From positions 26,810,628-26,874,627 of the forward strand of contig NC_088305.1 of assembly GCF_032854445.1 (NCBI RefSeq): a stretch of 64,000 nt of DNA, given 5' to 3'. The position numbers and the translations under genes are program-made. This document shows, piece after piece, positions 1-15,042 of this stretch (its first letter is position 1; each line of letters starts with the position of its first letter). This stretch comes from Liolophura sinensis. Taxonomy: Eukaryota > Mollusca > Polyplacophora > Chitonida > Chitonidae. Under the pieces are notes generated by a model that was not told where the DNA came from, made no database searches, and was given only the letters and a program-made list of their open reading frames with translations.

Positions 1-560
1 TGTTAACAAAATCGATCCACACAATAACCCGCAAATTGACTGCACAATTTTCTATTCTAATCAATTAATAACATGCCAGATAGGGATATGATATCAATAA
101 TTTAGCTACGAAATCTTGTATCTTTTCCCGGAGAGATTTTGGTGTTGCCGAGTTGTCTCGTTTATATCACTTTGAATAAAGCTTTTGATACATTAAAATT
201 GCCCTCTATGCTCCGGAAGATATATTTGTGTACCAGCCGTAAACCATAATGAAGGTTTAGACAAGTAATCTAAAAAGTCACAACGTAAAGTGGACACCTA
301 TTTTCTTTTGACTAACTCTTTCTGAAGAAAGATGGCCAGCGATGGGGTTCATTCTAATCTTCCATAAATGATTTTCCCTTTCCCTCTGGAAGATTTCCTG
401 AGAACAAAAACATGGTAGTAAGGTAAGGTGATTGTTATCTTAATCCCAGGTTCGCGTTTTTTTCGCCTATGTAAGTCGGGTCATACCAAACACTTTACAA
501 ACAGTACTTGTTACGGGCTCGCTTGGCGCTCGGCACTGAGAGGTTAGAGCATGGAAACAG
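1..560. other. Unannotated stretch
   Basis: I see no open frame of note, tandem repeat or recognisable mobile element here. It is AT-rich single-copy-looking DNA. Confidence 0.5.
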
Positions 561-755
561 GTTTGGTTGGCCCGGTGTCAGTATAATGTGACTGGGTGGG
601 GTGTCATGTCTGGTGTCTTCGGCACTCTAATTCAGTGACAGCACTACTTTGGCGGCATGGACTCATAGTTTCACAGGAAGACACAGTATATGTACAGATA
701 TCTAATGACCTAAAATTGATAAGTATAACGTAGAACTCCAAGCATTAGCGATAAT
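561..755 (+). repeat. SINE-C copy, diverged
   Basis: The body (GTGTCAGTATAATGTGACTG, then a TGTCTGGTGTCTTCGGCA block and GGAAGACACAGTAT) matches the copies at 33020 (plus) and 37846 (minus). It ends in a worn form of the 3' module shared by SINE-A, B and C (GATAAGTATAACG, then CTCCAAGCA). No tRNA-like head can be made out, so it is 5'-truncated or too diverged. No target duplication was found. Confidence 0.65.
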
Positions 756-2490
756 ATTCTACGATGAGTATTACCAATATAGTCGTGTAGAAAGTAACAA
801 ATAAACCTGACACAGAAATGAGATAAAGCTCTTCCAGGAACACAGATAATTCGTCTGATTTAAGTACACTTGTGCTGGATGGTTGAGAGTGTTTCCAGTA
901 CGCTGTTTCTTCTGCGGGCCCCGATAGTTCACGCCATTTAAACGGGAGATGAGTTAAGTATCGTGACGGACTTGACGCCCTGGGGGTAACAGAGATGGAT
1001 CTGAGCAACGGATGGAATCTGACACGCCTACCCGGCACTGGAGACGTCTTAATGGAAACAAGGGGACACGGGAGAGGGGAATTGATCACCGAACACAAGG
1101 TTGTGTCGATACAGATCAGCAGCCAAAGTCTTTGTGAATTTCAGAAAACATTTGTCAGTGGATAGCCTTACTGATGAGGGATCCTAATATTGCGTGGTGT
1201 GTTTCTGTTTGTTAAGGTTCCGCCAAACGACCGAGGAATGACGAACTATCGGTATATATGTATTTACAGTTTTATCTCTTTCGACAATTAGGTAGATTTG
1301 TACGTTCTTAAAGTGGAAGAATTATATAAAATAGAATATATGTTACAGAAATACCTGTGAATGCAATGTCTGAAACTGGATGTTTTTGTCAAATCGCCTT
1401 TACGATGAGAAGAATAATTTCGGTTTTGCAGCATCTGCCAGGTCCCAAGTTATGTGACGCTTTCATTCGTATAATTTTGAGGAAGTAAAAATAGAGTATC
1501 CAGTATCTTTGTTTCACCCTAAAGATGAATTCTGGCAGAGCATTTCTGGGCTAACATTTTTATCTGCTGGTAGAATGTAAATTGCCATAGAGTGGGAATC
1601 ACAGCGATTAGTTCACAAACATGGTTGAAATTGAATCAGTGTGCATGGCGTTATTTTATTCAATTGTTGAGAGAGAAAAATACATCCACATTTTCCCAGG
1701 TCAGTTTGAAGATTAGACCGAAGTGGCGTTAATCGTCAATCTACAATGTATTGGCAGGTATTCAAATGACACTGCACATTGCATTCCGTGTTAAACACTA
1801 GTCAAGCTGGAACAAGCTAACCTCAATGGAAGCAGGCCTTGTTTTTCTTTGCGAGGGACTAAAACTGCAATTACAGCAGGACTAAACACTATGGTCTGAA
1901 GAAATCCTCCTTGAACATACCGATTAATTCTCGTTTAGCAGGTTAAGCTAGGCGGCTGCACACATCAACACATTTTTCAAAACACAGAATCTCCCTAGTG
2001 TATGGAAGCTGATAGAGGACTGATTACCTCGCTTCCTTCATGACTTCGCTGCTGTGCTACCTCCCTAACTCAAAGAGTAAATAATCGGGTAAGAATGTCC
2101 TTACTGTATAGATGGCGATAGAGCACATTTCGCCACCTAGCCATGCGCAGAGAGTAAAGCCTGATCAGCGAGGTCAATGTGGGAGATGGCAAATGGCCTC
2201 AAGTCTGATGTATTCGACATGCCTTTAAAAAAAAGCAAGAAAACAAGACATTTGTCTCTTCGGAGCTGCCTGTTCTTTCTTCCAGTCTGCCTGTGTGTGC
2301 TCATACTACGTAGACGACTTAACCAAAAAAAAATCAGAGTAAGCAAAACCTCCTGAATTGTCAGGTATAGAAGTATTCCAATGTGTGACCTCCTTCTGTA
2401 TTAATACAGATCAATCTGGGAGATTTCACTGAAACTGATACTGGGAACTCACTCAGGAATACAGCTTATGCAAACACTATTCTCAAAATA
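756..2490. other. Unannotated stretch
   Basis: No gene or repeat is recognised. A reverse-strand open frame at 745-1098 ends in a hydrophobic stretch, but it has no ATG start and runs into the SINE-C tail, so I do not call it. Confidence 0.4.
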
Positions 2491-2620
2491 CAGCTCATGC
2501 TGGCTTCCTCCTCAGCCGTGCGTGCCAAGGTCTGCCAGCAACCTGCGGATGGTCGTCGGTTCCCCCCCTGGCTCTATCCAGTTGGTCCCACTTTAATGCT
2601 GTCCTCTGTTGTAAAAGTGA
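2491..2620 (+). repeat. SINE-A fragment (middle part)
   Basis: It matches the middle of the full SINE-A copy at 48407: CAGCTCATGCTGGCTTCC, then GGTCTGCCAGCAACCTGCGG, then a decayed stretch that stops before the conserved 3' tail. Both the tRNA-like head and the tail are missing. No target duplication is visible. Confidence 0.75.
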
Positions 2621-3359
2621 ACAGGCATTCAACATTAATGAAATAAGTATATAAACATTCATCAGACGTGCCTGTATATCAACATTTCGTTAAATTCTTT
2701 GACAACCTCAGAACCATGCGTCAAACATATAATGCTAACTAGTAAGGAATTATTACTAAATGTGACAAGTCTATGATAGGTACCCACTGTTGTGAACATC
2801 AATAAGAAATGCGTCAGGGCAGGGAACAGTCTCTATCGGGACCGTTGACTTTTCCTGGCTATGTGAACGTTTCTGCCGATTCCCAGTTTACGACAGGAGA
2901 TTTTATGGAGTCATATAACTGGCCTAATATGTCATGACGAAGCAAAGCGTTGGCGGTGTCTTGTGCTCCAGGACACTTTGGCTAATATCGACCGACCAAC
3001 CGAATATTCTATGAATTAGACATGAAATGACTTAGGATCCATTGCTTTAAGATAGACCCAAATCATGGCGCTTGGCGATGCAATAAAAATAGTACCGTAC
3101 GCATTACAGTTTAAATTTTCTGTGTATTTGTGCAAATATAATACATAGTAACACAAATTTCATCATCGATGTGACACCACAAACTACCGCGCATGCACAT
3201 TTAAAAAAACAATGTGAACTAAACTACCCTCCACAACAAGTACAAGAGCATGAACGTTTATTCAAGCGTGATCAAGGGCCAAGGGTTTAACCCAGGAAAC
3301 CTCTCTCTGCTGTCAGCCAATCAGCCTCCATCCTGTATCCTTTTTATCAGCATTCATCC
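2621..3359. other. Unannotated stretch
   Basis: Nothing recognised before the minisatellite that starts at 3360. Confidence 0.4.
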
Positions 3360-3730
3360 TTAGAATCGTGTCAGATGTTGGTTAGAATCGTGACAGATGT
3401 TAGAATCGTGTCAAATGTTGGTTAGAATCGTGTCAGATGTTAGAATCGTGTCAGATGTTGGTTAGAATCGTGTCAGATGTTGGTTAGAATCGTGTCAGAT
3501 GTTAGAACCGTGTCAAATGTTGGTTAGAATCGTGTCAGATGTTAGAATCGTGTCAGATGTTGGTTAGAATCGTGACAGATGTTAGAATCGTGTCAAATGT
3601 TGGTTAGAATCGTGTCAGATGTTAGAATCGTGTCAAATGTTGGTTAGAATCGTGACAGATGTTAGAATCGTGTCAAATGTTGGTTAGAATCGTGTCAGAT
3701 GTTAGAATCGAGTCAGATGTTGGTTAGAAT
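3360..3730. repeat. Minisatellite, alternating 22/18-bp monomers
   Basis: About 18 monomers built on TTAGAATCGTGTCAGATG. A long form with an extra TTGG alternates with the 18-bp short form, giving a 40-bp dimer; the alternation breaks once near 3460-3500, where two long forms are adjacent. Variants (GACAG for GTCAG; TCAAATG for TCAGATG) recur in pairs, which points to amplification as dimers or larger blocks. No coding potential. Confidence 0.95.
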
Positions 3731-7110
<3,380 letters not shown>

Positions 7111-7291
7111 AACAATGAAAACAAAAAGTTCTGATTTTAAAGTGACTTCTGCTGACGGTTCGTACAAAAGCAATGGTTCTTACTACATAGATTGATATTT
7201 GGAATATTTACGGTTTAATTTCGTCGCTTAGTATTTAAACATTACTGATACATATATTTGTATAATTTTCGGTACCACTTAGCTTACACTG

Positions 7292-7370
7292 CTTCGATAA
7301 TACCGCTTAGATAATACCACTTCGATAATAACATTTCGATAATACCGCTTAGATAATACCGCTTCGATTA
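7292..7370. repeat. 14-bp tandem repeat, about 5.6 copies
   Basis: Units of the type CTTCGATAATACCG alternate with CTTAGATAATACC variants. It sits about 190 bp upstream of the 30-bp minisatellite. Confidence 0.85.
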
Positions 7371-7560
7371 TTAGAATGTGGACTGTCATTACAGTTCAGG
7401 TCTATGTTACTATGAGGGAGTATTATCAAAATTAGATTTAATGAGTCACGTTGATGACGTCATACTGAGAGGTTTTGTCTTTTATGTACATATACAAACT
7501 GCTGCTAACAACTTGTGGCATGGAGCCATATACATTCATGTCGCTGTATACCTGCGGGTT

Positions 7561-8040
7561 CTTCGCCAGATGGTGGGAGTAACTGTCGTTCTTCGCCAGA
7601 TGGTGGGAGTAACTGTTGTTCTTCGCCAGATGGTGGGAGTAACTGTTGTTCTTCTCCAGATGGTGGGTGTAACTGTTGTTCTTCGCCAGATGGTGGGAGT
7701 AACTGTTGTTCTTCGCCAGATGGTGGGAGTAACTGTTGTTCTTCTCCAGATGGTGGGAGTAACTGTTGTTCTTCGCCAGATGGTGGGAGTAACTGTTGTT
7801 CTTCTCCAGATGGTGGGAGTAACTGTTGTTCTTCTCCAGATGGTGGGAGTAACTGTTGTTCTTCTCCAGATGGTGGGAGTAACTGTTGTTCTTCTCCAGA
7901 TGGTGGGAGTAACTGTTGTTCTTCTCCAGATGGTGGGAGTAACTGTTGTTCTTCGCCAGATGGTGGGAGTAACTGTCGTTCTTTGCCAGATGGTGGGAGT
8001 AACTGTCGTTCTTTGCATGATGGTGGGAGTAACTCTTATT
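7561..8040. repeat. 30-bp minisatellite, 16 copies
   Basis: Sixteen contiguous units carry very few differences. The main one is a G/T change (TTCGCC versus TTCTCC). Because the unit is ten codons, three frames stay open: SSPDGGSNCC and LRQMVGVTVV on plus, and RRTTVTPTIW on minus. In the SSPDGGSNCC frame (open 7515-8063) the common G/T variant is a silent serine change, but the other variants alter residues. No signal peptide or flanking domain is evident, so I treat it as a minisatellite. Confidence 0.95.
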
Positions 8041-8071
8041 ATTCGGATGTCTTCATTTTGTAGTTATTGAT

Positions 8072-8146
8072 TTTCTTTATTTGATAGGCGTTTTACGCGG
8101 TACTAAATAATTTTTTATCGATACCAGGGCAGTCAGTATTGTGAGT
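8072..8146 (-). repeat. SINE-A 3' fragment
   Basis: A worn reverse complement of the SINE-A tail: TTATTTGATAGGCG, TTTTACGCGGTACT and CAGTCAGTATTGTG. It lies immediately after the 30-bp array. Confidence 0.65.
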
Positions 8147-8942
8147 GAAGAAATCGTTTCAGCTGGCTGAGACAGTGGGGATTGCAATAACAAGTGTCTC
8201 CACAATGGTGTCGTGCCCTAGCTGTTTCGAATGCGGTTTTAAGTCAGGAAGCTTTTCATGAACCTGATCGGTGGTTTACACCGGGTACTTATGATTTCGC
8301 CAACCATAAATGTGGCCGCCGTCATATAAGTAAAATAAATTACCTGGAATTTGCGAATTTCATCTATTCTGAAAAAAAATGGAAATCTACAAAGGCTACC
8401 GTGGCACACCTCGGTCTCAAAATATAAGGCCCTGCTACTTAAAGGTTATGAACAAAATCGCGCTTCTGGATGGGCAGAATTCTTGGCTGGATCGTAGCAG
8501 GACCATATATTCATACCTTCGATATCTTTCTAGTATGATGACTACATAATTAAGATGTGGATGTTGAATAGACGTGGCGGTGAAACGACAAAACTTTGGG
8601 TTGAGCAAATTAATTCTGTTCAGTGGTCTTAATAGGATCTGTACGTCTATTATCAAGATGTTTGGATAAAAAAACGTCCTTAAGGGACATGTATTGGCAA
8701 CGACTTGCAGCTTAAGTTTTTCAGACAATATTCTGCCAATATTTCCGGAGGTAAATATTCATTCATTAATGGATATATATATTTTTTTTGACAACTGGAT
8801 CCATACAGTTTATCACGCTTCCTTTGGCCAATCGACACATGTTTCTACTGTGAGCGCTACAACCCTGCATTTACAGCATATAGCCCATTTTCATGTGAGA
8901 TGTCGCAGCACGGCACATGGTTGCTTACCATTTATTTGATGC
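8147..8942. other. Unannotated stretch
   Basis: A 77-codon plus-strand frame at 8194-8427 starts at a non-ATG codon and matches no family I know. Nothing else seen. Confidence 0.4.
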
Positions 8943-9000
8943 ATTTATTTAATTGGGTTTTCCGCCGCTCTGAAGAATATTACATTTATAATTGTGGCCA
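8943..9000 (-). repeat. SINE-A 3' tail fragment
   Basis: A decayed reverse complement of the SINE-A tail (ATTTAATTGGGTTTTCCGCC, then GAAGAATATTACA). It directly abuts the palindromic element at 9002. Confidence 0.6.
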
Positions 9001-9001
9001 G

Positions 9002-9112
9002 GGGCCCCGTTTCACAAGCTGTCTCAACGCTACTTTAGGAGCAATTGCTATGCTTACCATGGTATAGCGCTATAGCGTCTCCTAAATCTGTGTTGTTATG
9101 AAACTTACACAA
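9002..9112. mobile_element. Palindromic MITE-like element
   Basis: Opens with GGGGCCCCGTTTCACAAG and closes with TTATGAAAC. Internal arms TTTAGGAG and CTCCTAAA are inverted around a short centre. A GGGCCCCGTTTCACAA-type end is familiar from small palindromic elements in molluscs and other invertebrates; the family call is from memory. Confidence 0.5.
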
Positions 9113-10860
9113 ATTGCGACGGCTTCATAAAACGAGCACCAGATTTACGGATACGTATAGTGAATTTCTGCCACATTCAACGCCTTTTACCAGATACATG
9201 TACTTGGTGACATAAAGACAAGGCCGACAGCCATGGATAGTTTCGAACATCAGTTATGTAGTGTGACAGTTTATACCACCAGAACTAAGAGGTTCTAGAT
9301 CATTTGCAAACACGTGGGTCTCGTTTCACGATCATGGGCAATTTTTAGATATTCTTTGGTAAACATGTCTCCAATATTGTTCTCGTAAGCAGATTTCTAT
9401 TGTCGTAGCGGACGTACTATAGAAGAAAGCGATGGCTGTCTGACAAGGATATTTGTGTTTGGTGTTTGGAACTGGTTGAAACTATAACAAAAGATAATGT
9501 ATAAAGTACAGACAATTTCGTCTGTGGCCTTCTTGGCGTCCACTCGTCCATGAAATTACTTCCTGGATATTACCTCTTTGTAAGGAAAGGCAGAATTGGG
9601 CAAGCGTTATGTAACACTGTAATGTGCATGTACAAGTATTTGTTCGGTTTAGAGTTCTTCATAAGAGTGAGTTTGCTGAAGGATAAGTCATGAGCTTAAT
9701 TCGGCAAACTTTTTTTGTACCGTGGAGCGAGGTATAGTGATACAGGAGATATATTTGCTCATTGCTCAAGGCACACTGCCCTTCTTTGGATGACCGATCG
9801 TTTGTTACTTCTTCTAGAGTAAGCAAAGAAGGATTGATTGTTGGAGAACTGGCTGGCCGATAAAGAGCCGATTATATTTGACGCTCGGCTATCAGACGCC
9901 AATTTGACGTCTGTGACCAAGTTCGGACCTCAGTGCGCATGTCAGGTGCAGAGCTATTTGAGACGAGATAAGTTTTCTGCCGTAAAAGAATGAACGGTGC
10001 CAAGTACTAATAATTGATTGCCTGCCCCACCGCCTGCTTTCCTTTAGCGATCCTACGGTGGTTCCACGAGATCGATGTACTTATACTGCTGGGGGCATAG
10101 AGGGCTTAAAAGTCGTCTGCTACTGTCGTCTGCTCCTTCCAGTTAACGAGCTATTTATGCTATCGGCTCTGACCGCCTGCTGCGCCCCAGCGCAGCTCAT
10201 TGGCTACCTAACGGACCAACAATAATGGGTTACGACACCACTGAGACCAAATCGGTCTTAGCACCCATTAGAGTTTAGAAGTCTCCATGGAATATAGAGC
10301 AACTGCACTCAATTTTTCTTCGTGTGAGTTCGCGGTAGCTCTGGTCGATTTGCGTGTGTACGTTTCAAAGCTTTATGGTTTCCAAACCAGCCCCATTTGG
10401 CATTAGGTGCAATCCTACGGAAAAATATGCAAACATTATTCTGTTTTTGGAGGGTTATTCTCCTTTTTGTAGTGAAACATTTGTGTTCACAAAGGCGATT
10501 AAAATATTCATTTAAATGCCATAAATACAACATGACGGTATCCCTTCCACCAACGTTAAAAATATTACCCGCATGACTGTATAAGGGTTTTCAATGTATC
10601 TCAAAGACTTTTGACACCGCTTCAACCGATAAAGTGCATTTCTATTGCTTTTCAGTTTTGCCGAATGCGAACAATGCAACCACGGTCATCTGACACTGGT
10701 ACAACCACATTGGTTCAAAATAAGATAAATGACCTTCAACAGTTCTTAATGAAAAACAGAATCGACGCTGATTGGCTGACAGTGAAGATAGGGATTCTTG
10801 GATTAAATTTTGCAGTCTTGGTCACGCTTGAATAAATGTACCATACCTAAAATTCGCTTA
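9113..10860. other. Unannotated stretch
   Basis: No gene recognised. An 18-bp word (ATTGGCTACCTAACGGAC) at 10199-10216 recurs exactly at 11163-11180. An inverted CCAAT (GATTGGCTGA) lies near 10770. Confidence 0.4.
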
Positions 10861-10962
10861 GACAAGTCACAGCCTGGACTTGTCTATCTCTCACAGAATC
10901 CAATCAGAATCGACAGGTCACGGCCTGCACTTTTCTATCTCTCACATCAGCCAATCAGAATA
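10861..10962. repeat. 51-bp tandem duplication with CCAAT boxes
   Basis: Two copies start at 10861 and 10912 (GACAAGTCACAGCCTG and GACAGGTCACGGCCTG). Each shares TCTATCTCTCACA and ends in CCAATCAGAAT. The paired CCAAT boxes, with an inverted one about 90 bp upstream, resemble a CCAAT-type promoter, but no TATA box or transcript is evident nearby. Confidence 0.7.
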
Positions 10963-11800
10963 GATTCTCTATCCCTTTAAGCACGCCAAAATTTTGTGAG
11001 GGCTCCCTAAATGCAATGATTTTTGTCAGACTCTTGGGCTTTTCCCGACAGTAAACCGGACCGAAGTCACAAAAGCTATAAATTCTTGAGTAGACCGATG
11101 ATGTTCAACACCAATCAAATAACTGAACCAATACAACAGGGTATAAGGTTTCAGATCATTATATTGGCTACCTAACGGACATTCAGCGTTCAGTCATATA
11201 TATATATCTAATGTGATTCAAAATCAGAATAAGGCCCTTGAACTAATTTTTATAAGCATTTAAGATTTAACGAAGACATCATCATGCACAACCAACGCTG
11301 TATGAAAAGGTGCCCCCCCCCCCCCCCCCGCCTGCTCCTAGGAGTATCCAGGTAACTATAGGAATATGTTATGTCCCTCTAGATCAAACCCTGGAGGTCT
11401 GGCGGCAAGAACGTCCGCGCCGTGGGCGGAACACTCAGAAAATCCCAGAGTTCAATCATAACTCTGAGACTTTAAAAATTTGCAATCTTTGTATATGTAC
11501 CTCTTCATTTGGGCTATACAAGTAGTTTAAGGAGAAAGGTGATTTGGTGTCAGCTGCACTATGCGGCAGGCAGGCATCAGCACAGAAATGTCGAAAAAAT
11601 GTCTGCTCTATAATATCGTTGATAATGAGCTGAAATCGGTCTATATACAAGGGAACGTGGGCGAACTCACGTCATCTTGAGAGTTAATCATGTTGAACAT
11701 TCACATTTCATTATCAATATTCATGTACATATACTACTGCCGCAACGGCGGTATATATTAAGGTTGCATATATTGCCGTATGTCTTCGGAATTGGAGTAA
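10963..11800. other. Unannotated stretch with a C homopolymer
   Basis: A run of about 17 C lies at 11313-11329. No gene recognised. Confidence 0.5.
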
Positions 11801-12402
11801 CACAGACTTCCTGTCGATACCTGTACGATAAATACACCTCATGTTGCAAGCTCTCTGATAAATACACTTCCTGTCACTACCTGTCTTATAAATACACGTC
11901 CTGTCACTACAAATATCTGTTTGATAACCACACTTTTTGTTGCTACCTATCTGATAAATACACTTCCTGTAGTTATCCGTCTGAAAAATACACTCGCTGT
12001 CGCTACATGTCTTATAAATAGACTTCCTGTCACTACATATATCTCTTTGATAACCACATTTTTTTGTTGCTACCTATCTGATAAATACACTTCCTGTAGT
12101 TACCAGTCTGAAAAATACAGATCATGTCGCTACCTGTCTTATAATTACACTCGCTGTCGCTACCTGTCTTATAAATAGACTTTCTGTCACTACATATATC
12201 TCTTTGATAACCACATTTTTTGTTGCTACATATCTGATAAATACACTTCCTGTAGTTACCCGTCTGAAAAATACACTTCACGTCCCTGCCTGATTGATAA
12301 ATACACTTCCTGTCGCTACCTGTCTGATAAATGCACTTCATGTCGCTACGCCTGTCTGATGAATACTATTTTTGTCACTACCTGTCTGATGAATATACTC
12401 CC
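11801..12402. repeat. Diverged minisatellite, about 31-bp unit with higher-order pattern
   Basis: About 19 degenerate units built on GATAAATACACTTCCTGT plus CGCTACCTGTCT. A distinctive unit (TTTGATAACCACATTTTTTG) recurs near 11922, 12048 and 12205, 126 and 157 bp apart, i.e. 4 and 5 monomers. Blocks of several units were therefore duplicated together. Open frames across it are by-products of the repeat. Confidence 0.9.
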
Positions 12403-13164
12403 TAAAAGCTTCCAACCTACTGACATTCTGATCCGTTTAAAAAGAAACATTGAACTACATGCCTTATATCAGATTAACACTTTACAAGGAAGAGAATTTG
12501 GGGAAGGTGAGTGGGAATGGATGGTGAAGGAAAAGTGATATTACTGTCGCTTTACCAGCCGGTCGATTTAATCTAATTGGAAAACAAAACCAGTGTACAG
12601 GCCTGGATATGACGGGCTAAGACTGGGATCTTGGGGGGGGGGGGGGGGGGGTTACATTAACTCCGATTAGGGTGACCTTCTCAGGATGATCGATCAGATG
12701 GTTCGGATGACACTGTCGTGTTTAAAAAGCCGCGTTCAGCCAAAACGAAAGAACTTATCTCATTTATCATTGCTGACGGCAAGTCCTCGACAAGCCACAT
12801 ATTTTCTTGTCCGATCGTTTTCTCTTTCAAGTCAAGGTTTTTAGAACTTCCTTAATAGCGCTTTAGAAATATATTCTTGGTTCAAGTTTTTCTCGTAACT
12901 TTCCAATATGAATGGCTCGTACATTATTCACGGTTCACTCGTACGTAGATTCAGGTGGTGGCAATTTCTGACTTTTTGTCACTAGTTACCACAGATTTAG
13001 TAACTGCATTTGCTATAATTATGTACCATCGGCCCAGATGGATTTTCAATGCTGGAGTTATTCTGCGAACAAGTTAAATAGTTCTGTAAAACAGTATGCA
13101 GTGTCCCAATCACTATGTCACTTTAGTTTGAACTAGTAATTTGATTCCGAACTGAAAAACCGTG
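12403..13164. other. Unannotated stretch with a G homopolymer
   Basis: A run of about 19 G lies at 12633-12651. Nothing else recognised. Confidence 0.5.
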
Positions 13165-13400
13165 GCCATTTCAAAGAGTATAAAAGAGAATGTGGACCGG
13201 TCTGAACTAGTTTAAACCCAGGCCAGTTGTGAAAATGCCTGCATTCACACGAACAAGCGGTGAAGTCGTTTTTCAGCTAGTTTAGAAATTCGTTTGTTAA
13301 CAGGGCCAGATTTTAGTTAGTTCAGTAAATATCAACGCCATCATGAAAATGTGTTTCTCACACGACACCGTTCACACGGCACAGACAAACCGGCTCGCAC
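13165..13400. repeat. Possible MITE-like element
   Basis: Has repeated motifs resembling those in the element at 49665: AACTAGTTTAAACCCAGGCC, TTCACACGAACAAGCG, and GTTCACACGG near the far end in inverted sense. Ends and target duplication could not be fixed. Confidence 0.35.
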
Positions 13401-13676
13401 CTCGCTGTTCATTCCCTTGTTCAGGTGATGTTAACCAAAAGTAAACTCAAGACGCAAACACCACAAGAAAGAGTAGCTGACAATGACTGAAACGTCATCA
13501 GACGTTCCACTCGGACATATCAAAGAAATGAGACAAAACGGGTTTATCAATTGCTCAATGTTATTGCGGAGAACATCCCAATCTCTCAATTTCCAGTTTA
13601 AATAATGTCACCCCAAATTTTCCCTCAAGTCACGTGACTACCGCGATACGATTTACCATATCGACTCCATTTGATA

Positions 13677-13752
13677 CATCGGGATTAGACGATGCTCATA
13701 TCACTAATTGATAAGTACGACGGTAAACCTCAACATACATACATATCATGAG
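13677..13752 (+). repeat. SINE-B tail-only fragment
   Basis: ATCACTAATTGATAAGTACG, then ACGGTAAACCTCAA, then CATA repeats match the SINE-B 3' module and simple-repeat tail. The rest of the SINE is absent, as expected from a heavily 5'-truncated insertion. Confidence 0.6.
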
Positions 13753-15038
13753 TTGGGTTTTAGCGTATCCAACGCACCAGAGTGTGTGTACGTGTGGCTG
13801 TCATATAAAATATAACATACCATTCCTGACATGTTTTTACAATCTGTAGAGCACATGCTTATGAAGTGATGAGAGAACAGCATTGCTTTCATCCTAAGGT
13901 AGTAACCGATGCAGCAAGCAATCAGCTCATCAAATTACCGACGTTATGTTTCCATGCCGCACGTATAACGCTGGTAAGAAGTTAGAACTAAGTAAGTTAG
14001 ACAATAAGTACATATGGATTATGCGCGTGTGGCCCACTGGAGCCACCGTTCTATATTTATATCCGAACATTACAATCTTTACTGGCTTTCTTTTGAAAGT
14101 CTGCGTAAAAGGAGAGGAATAGCCACATAAAAGTAAATGACATTTTCAGTGTAGCATTGACACTTTTTACTGGTCACTACAAATCCCATGTATAGAAGGA
14201 TAAAATGTCAATATATGTTGACGCCTTGGAGGGAGGGGGTACAGATGGCTAACCTGGAAAAACAGACACGTAACTTTCCTTTATATTTGATCTACAGTCT
14301 TTGCCTTAATGACAATAAATTCTACATGATTTTCAACCATAAACGAAGGTAACAACCTTGGCATGACATGAAACATTTGATGCCCTGGTAATCATTGTCA
14401 ACTGAATAAATATGCATACTGCTTCATGTAAACGAGTTTTATTTTTGCATGGAATCGACACGTTGGGAAGTCTGTGAATACACGTTCCCCCACCCCCACG
14501 CAAAAATAAGACAGCTGACAAATCTGGTAGGCTATCATTATAAAATGATATTCCGTCAGAAATATCCTTTTTTATCTTGAATTACGTGAATAAGACCATT
14601 TAATAACATTTAATAACTTAAACAGAATATTGTCTTTTTTTCTCTTTCTCAATCGTACTTTTTGCTGTCGTCTCTCTTCGCAAAAATGGTCAAATTGGAT
14701 TTCCATGAATACTAAGGCTTGAACCACTTTTTTGGGTTATGAAGAGACCACTGTTGCTCCTATGCTGGATTTCTTTCATGAGACTTGTTACTTTGTTATC
14801 TTTGTTACTTCCTGGCATGACGGGGTGGGTCAACTACTGGCGGCTTTCTTTCAAGGCCGCCCGTTACAAGAAGGCACGGTTACCAGCGAAACAATGTTGT
14901 TTCCTGGGTGGGTGTGGCTTCAAATATGCCGCTTGTTTTCCGTAGAAAAATATATTTTGTGCATAAGAGTAAACAATTTACCATCAAAGTAAAGATTAAA
15001 GGTCAAAAGAAATGTAATATGAAGAAATAAATGCATTG
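13753..15038. other. Unannotated stretch
   Basis: No supported gene. Short plus-strand frames near 14732-14992 overlap each other in two registers and match nothing. Confidence 0.4.
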
Positions 15039-15042
15039 TTAA

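Noticed and set aside
745-1098. 117-codon reverse frame ending in a hydrophobic helix
   Set aside because: It begins at TTG and its stop lies inside the SINE-C tail, so it is probably chance.
3360-3730. CRISPR-like regular array
   Set aside because: Repeats are contiguous with no unique spacers, and the genome is animal-like.
11313-12651. Long C and G homopolymers at 11313, 12633 and 38021
   Set aside because: Simple runs are often sequencing or assembly artefacts and carry no further signal.
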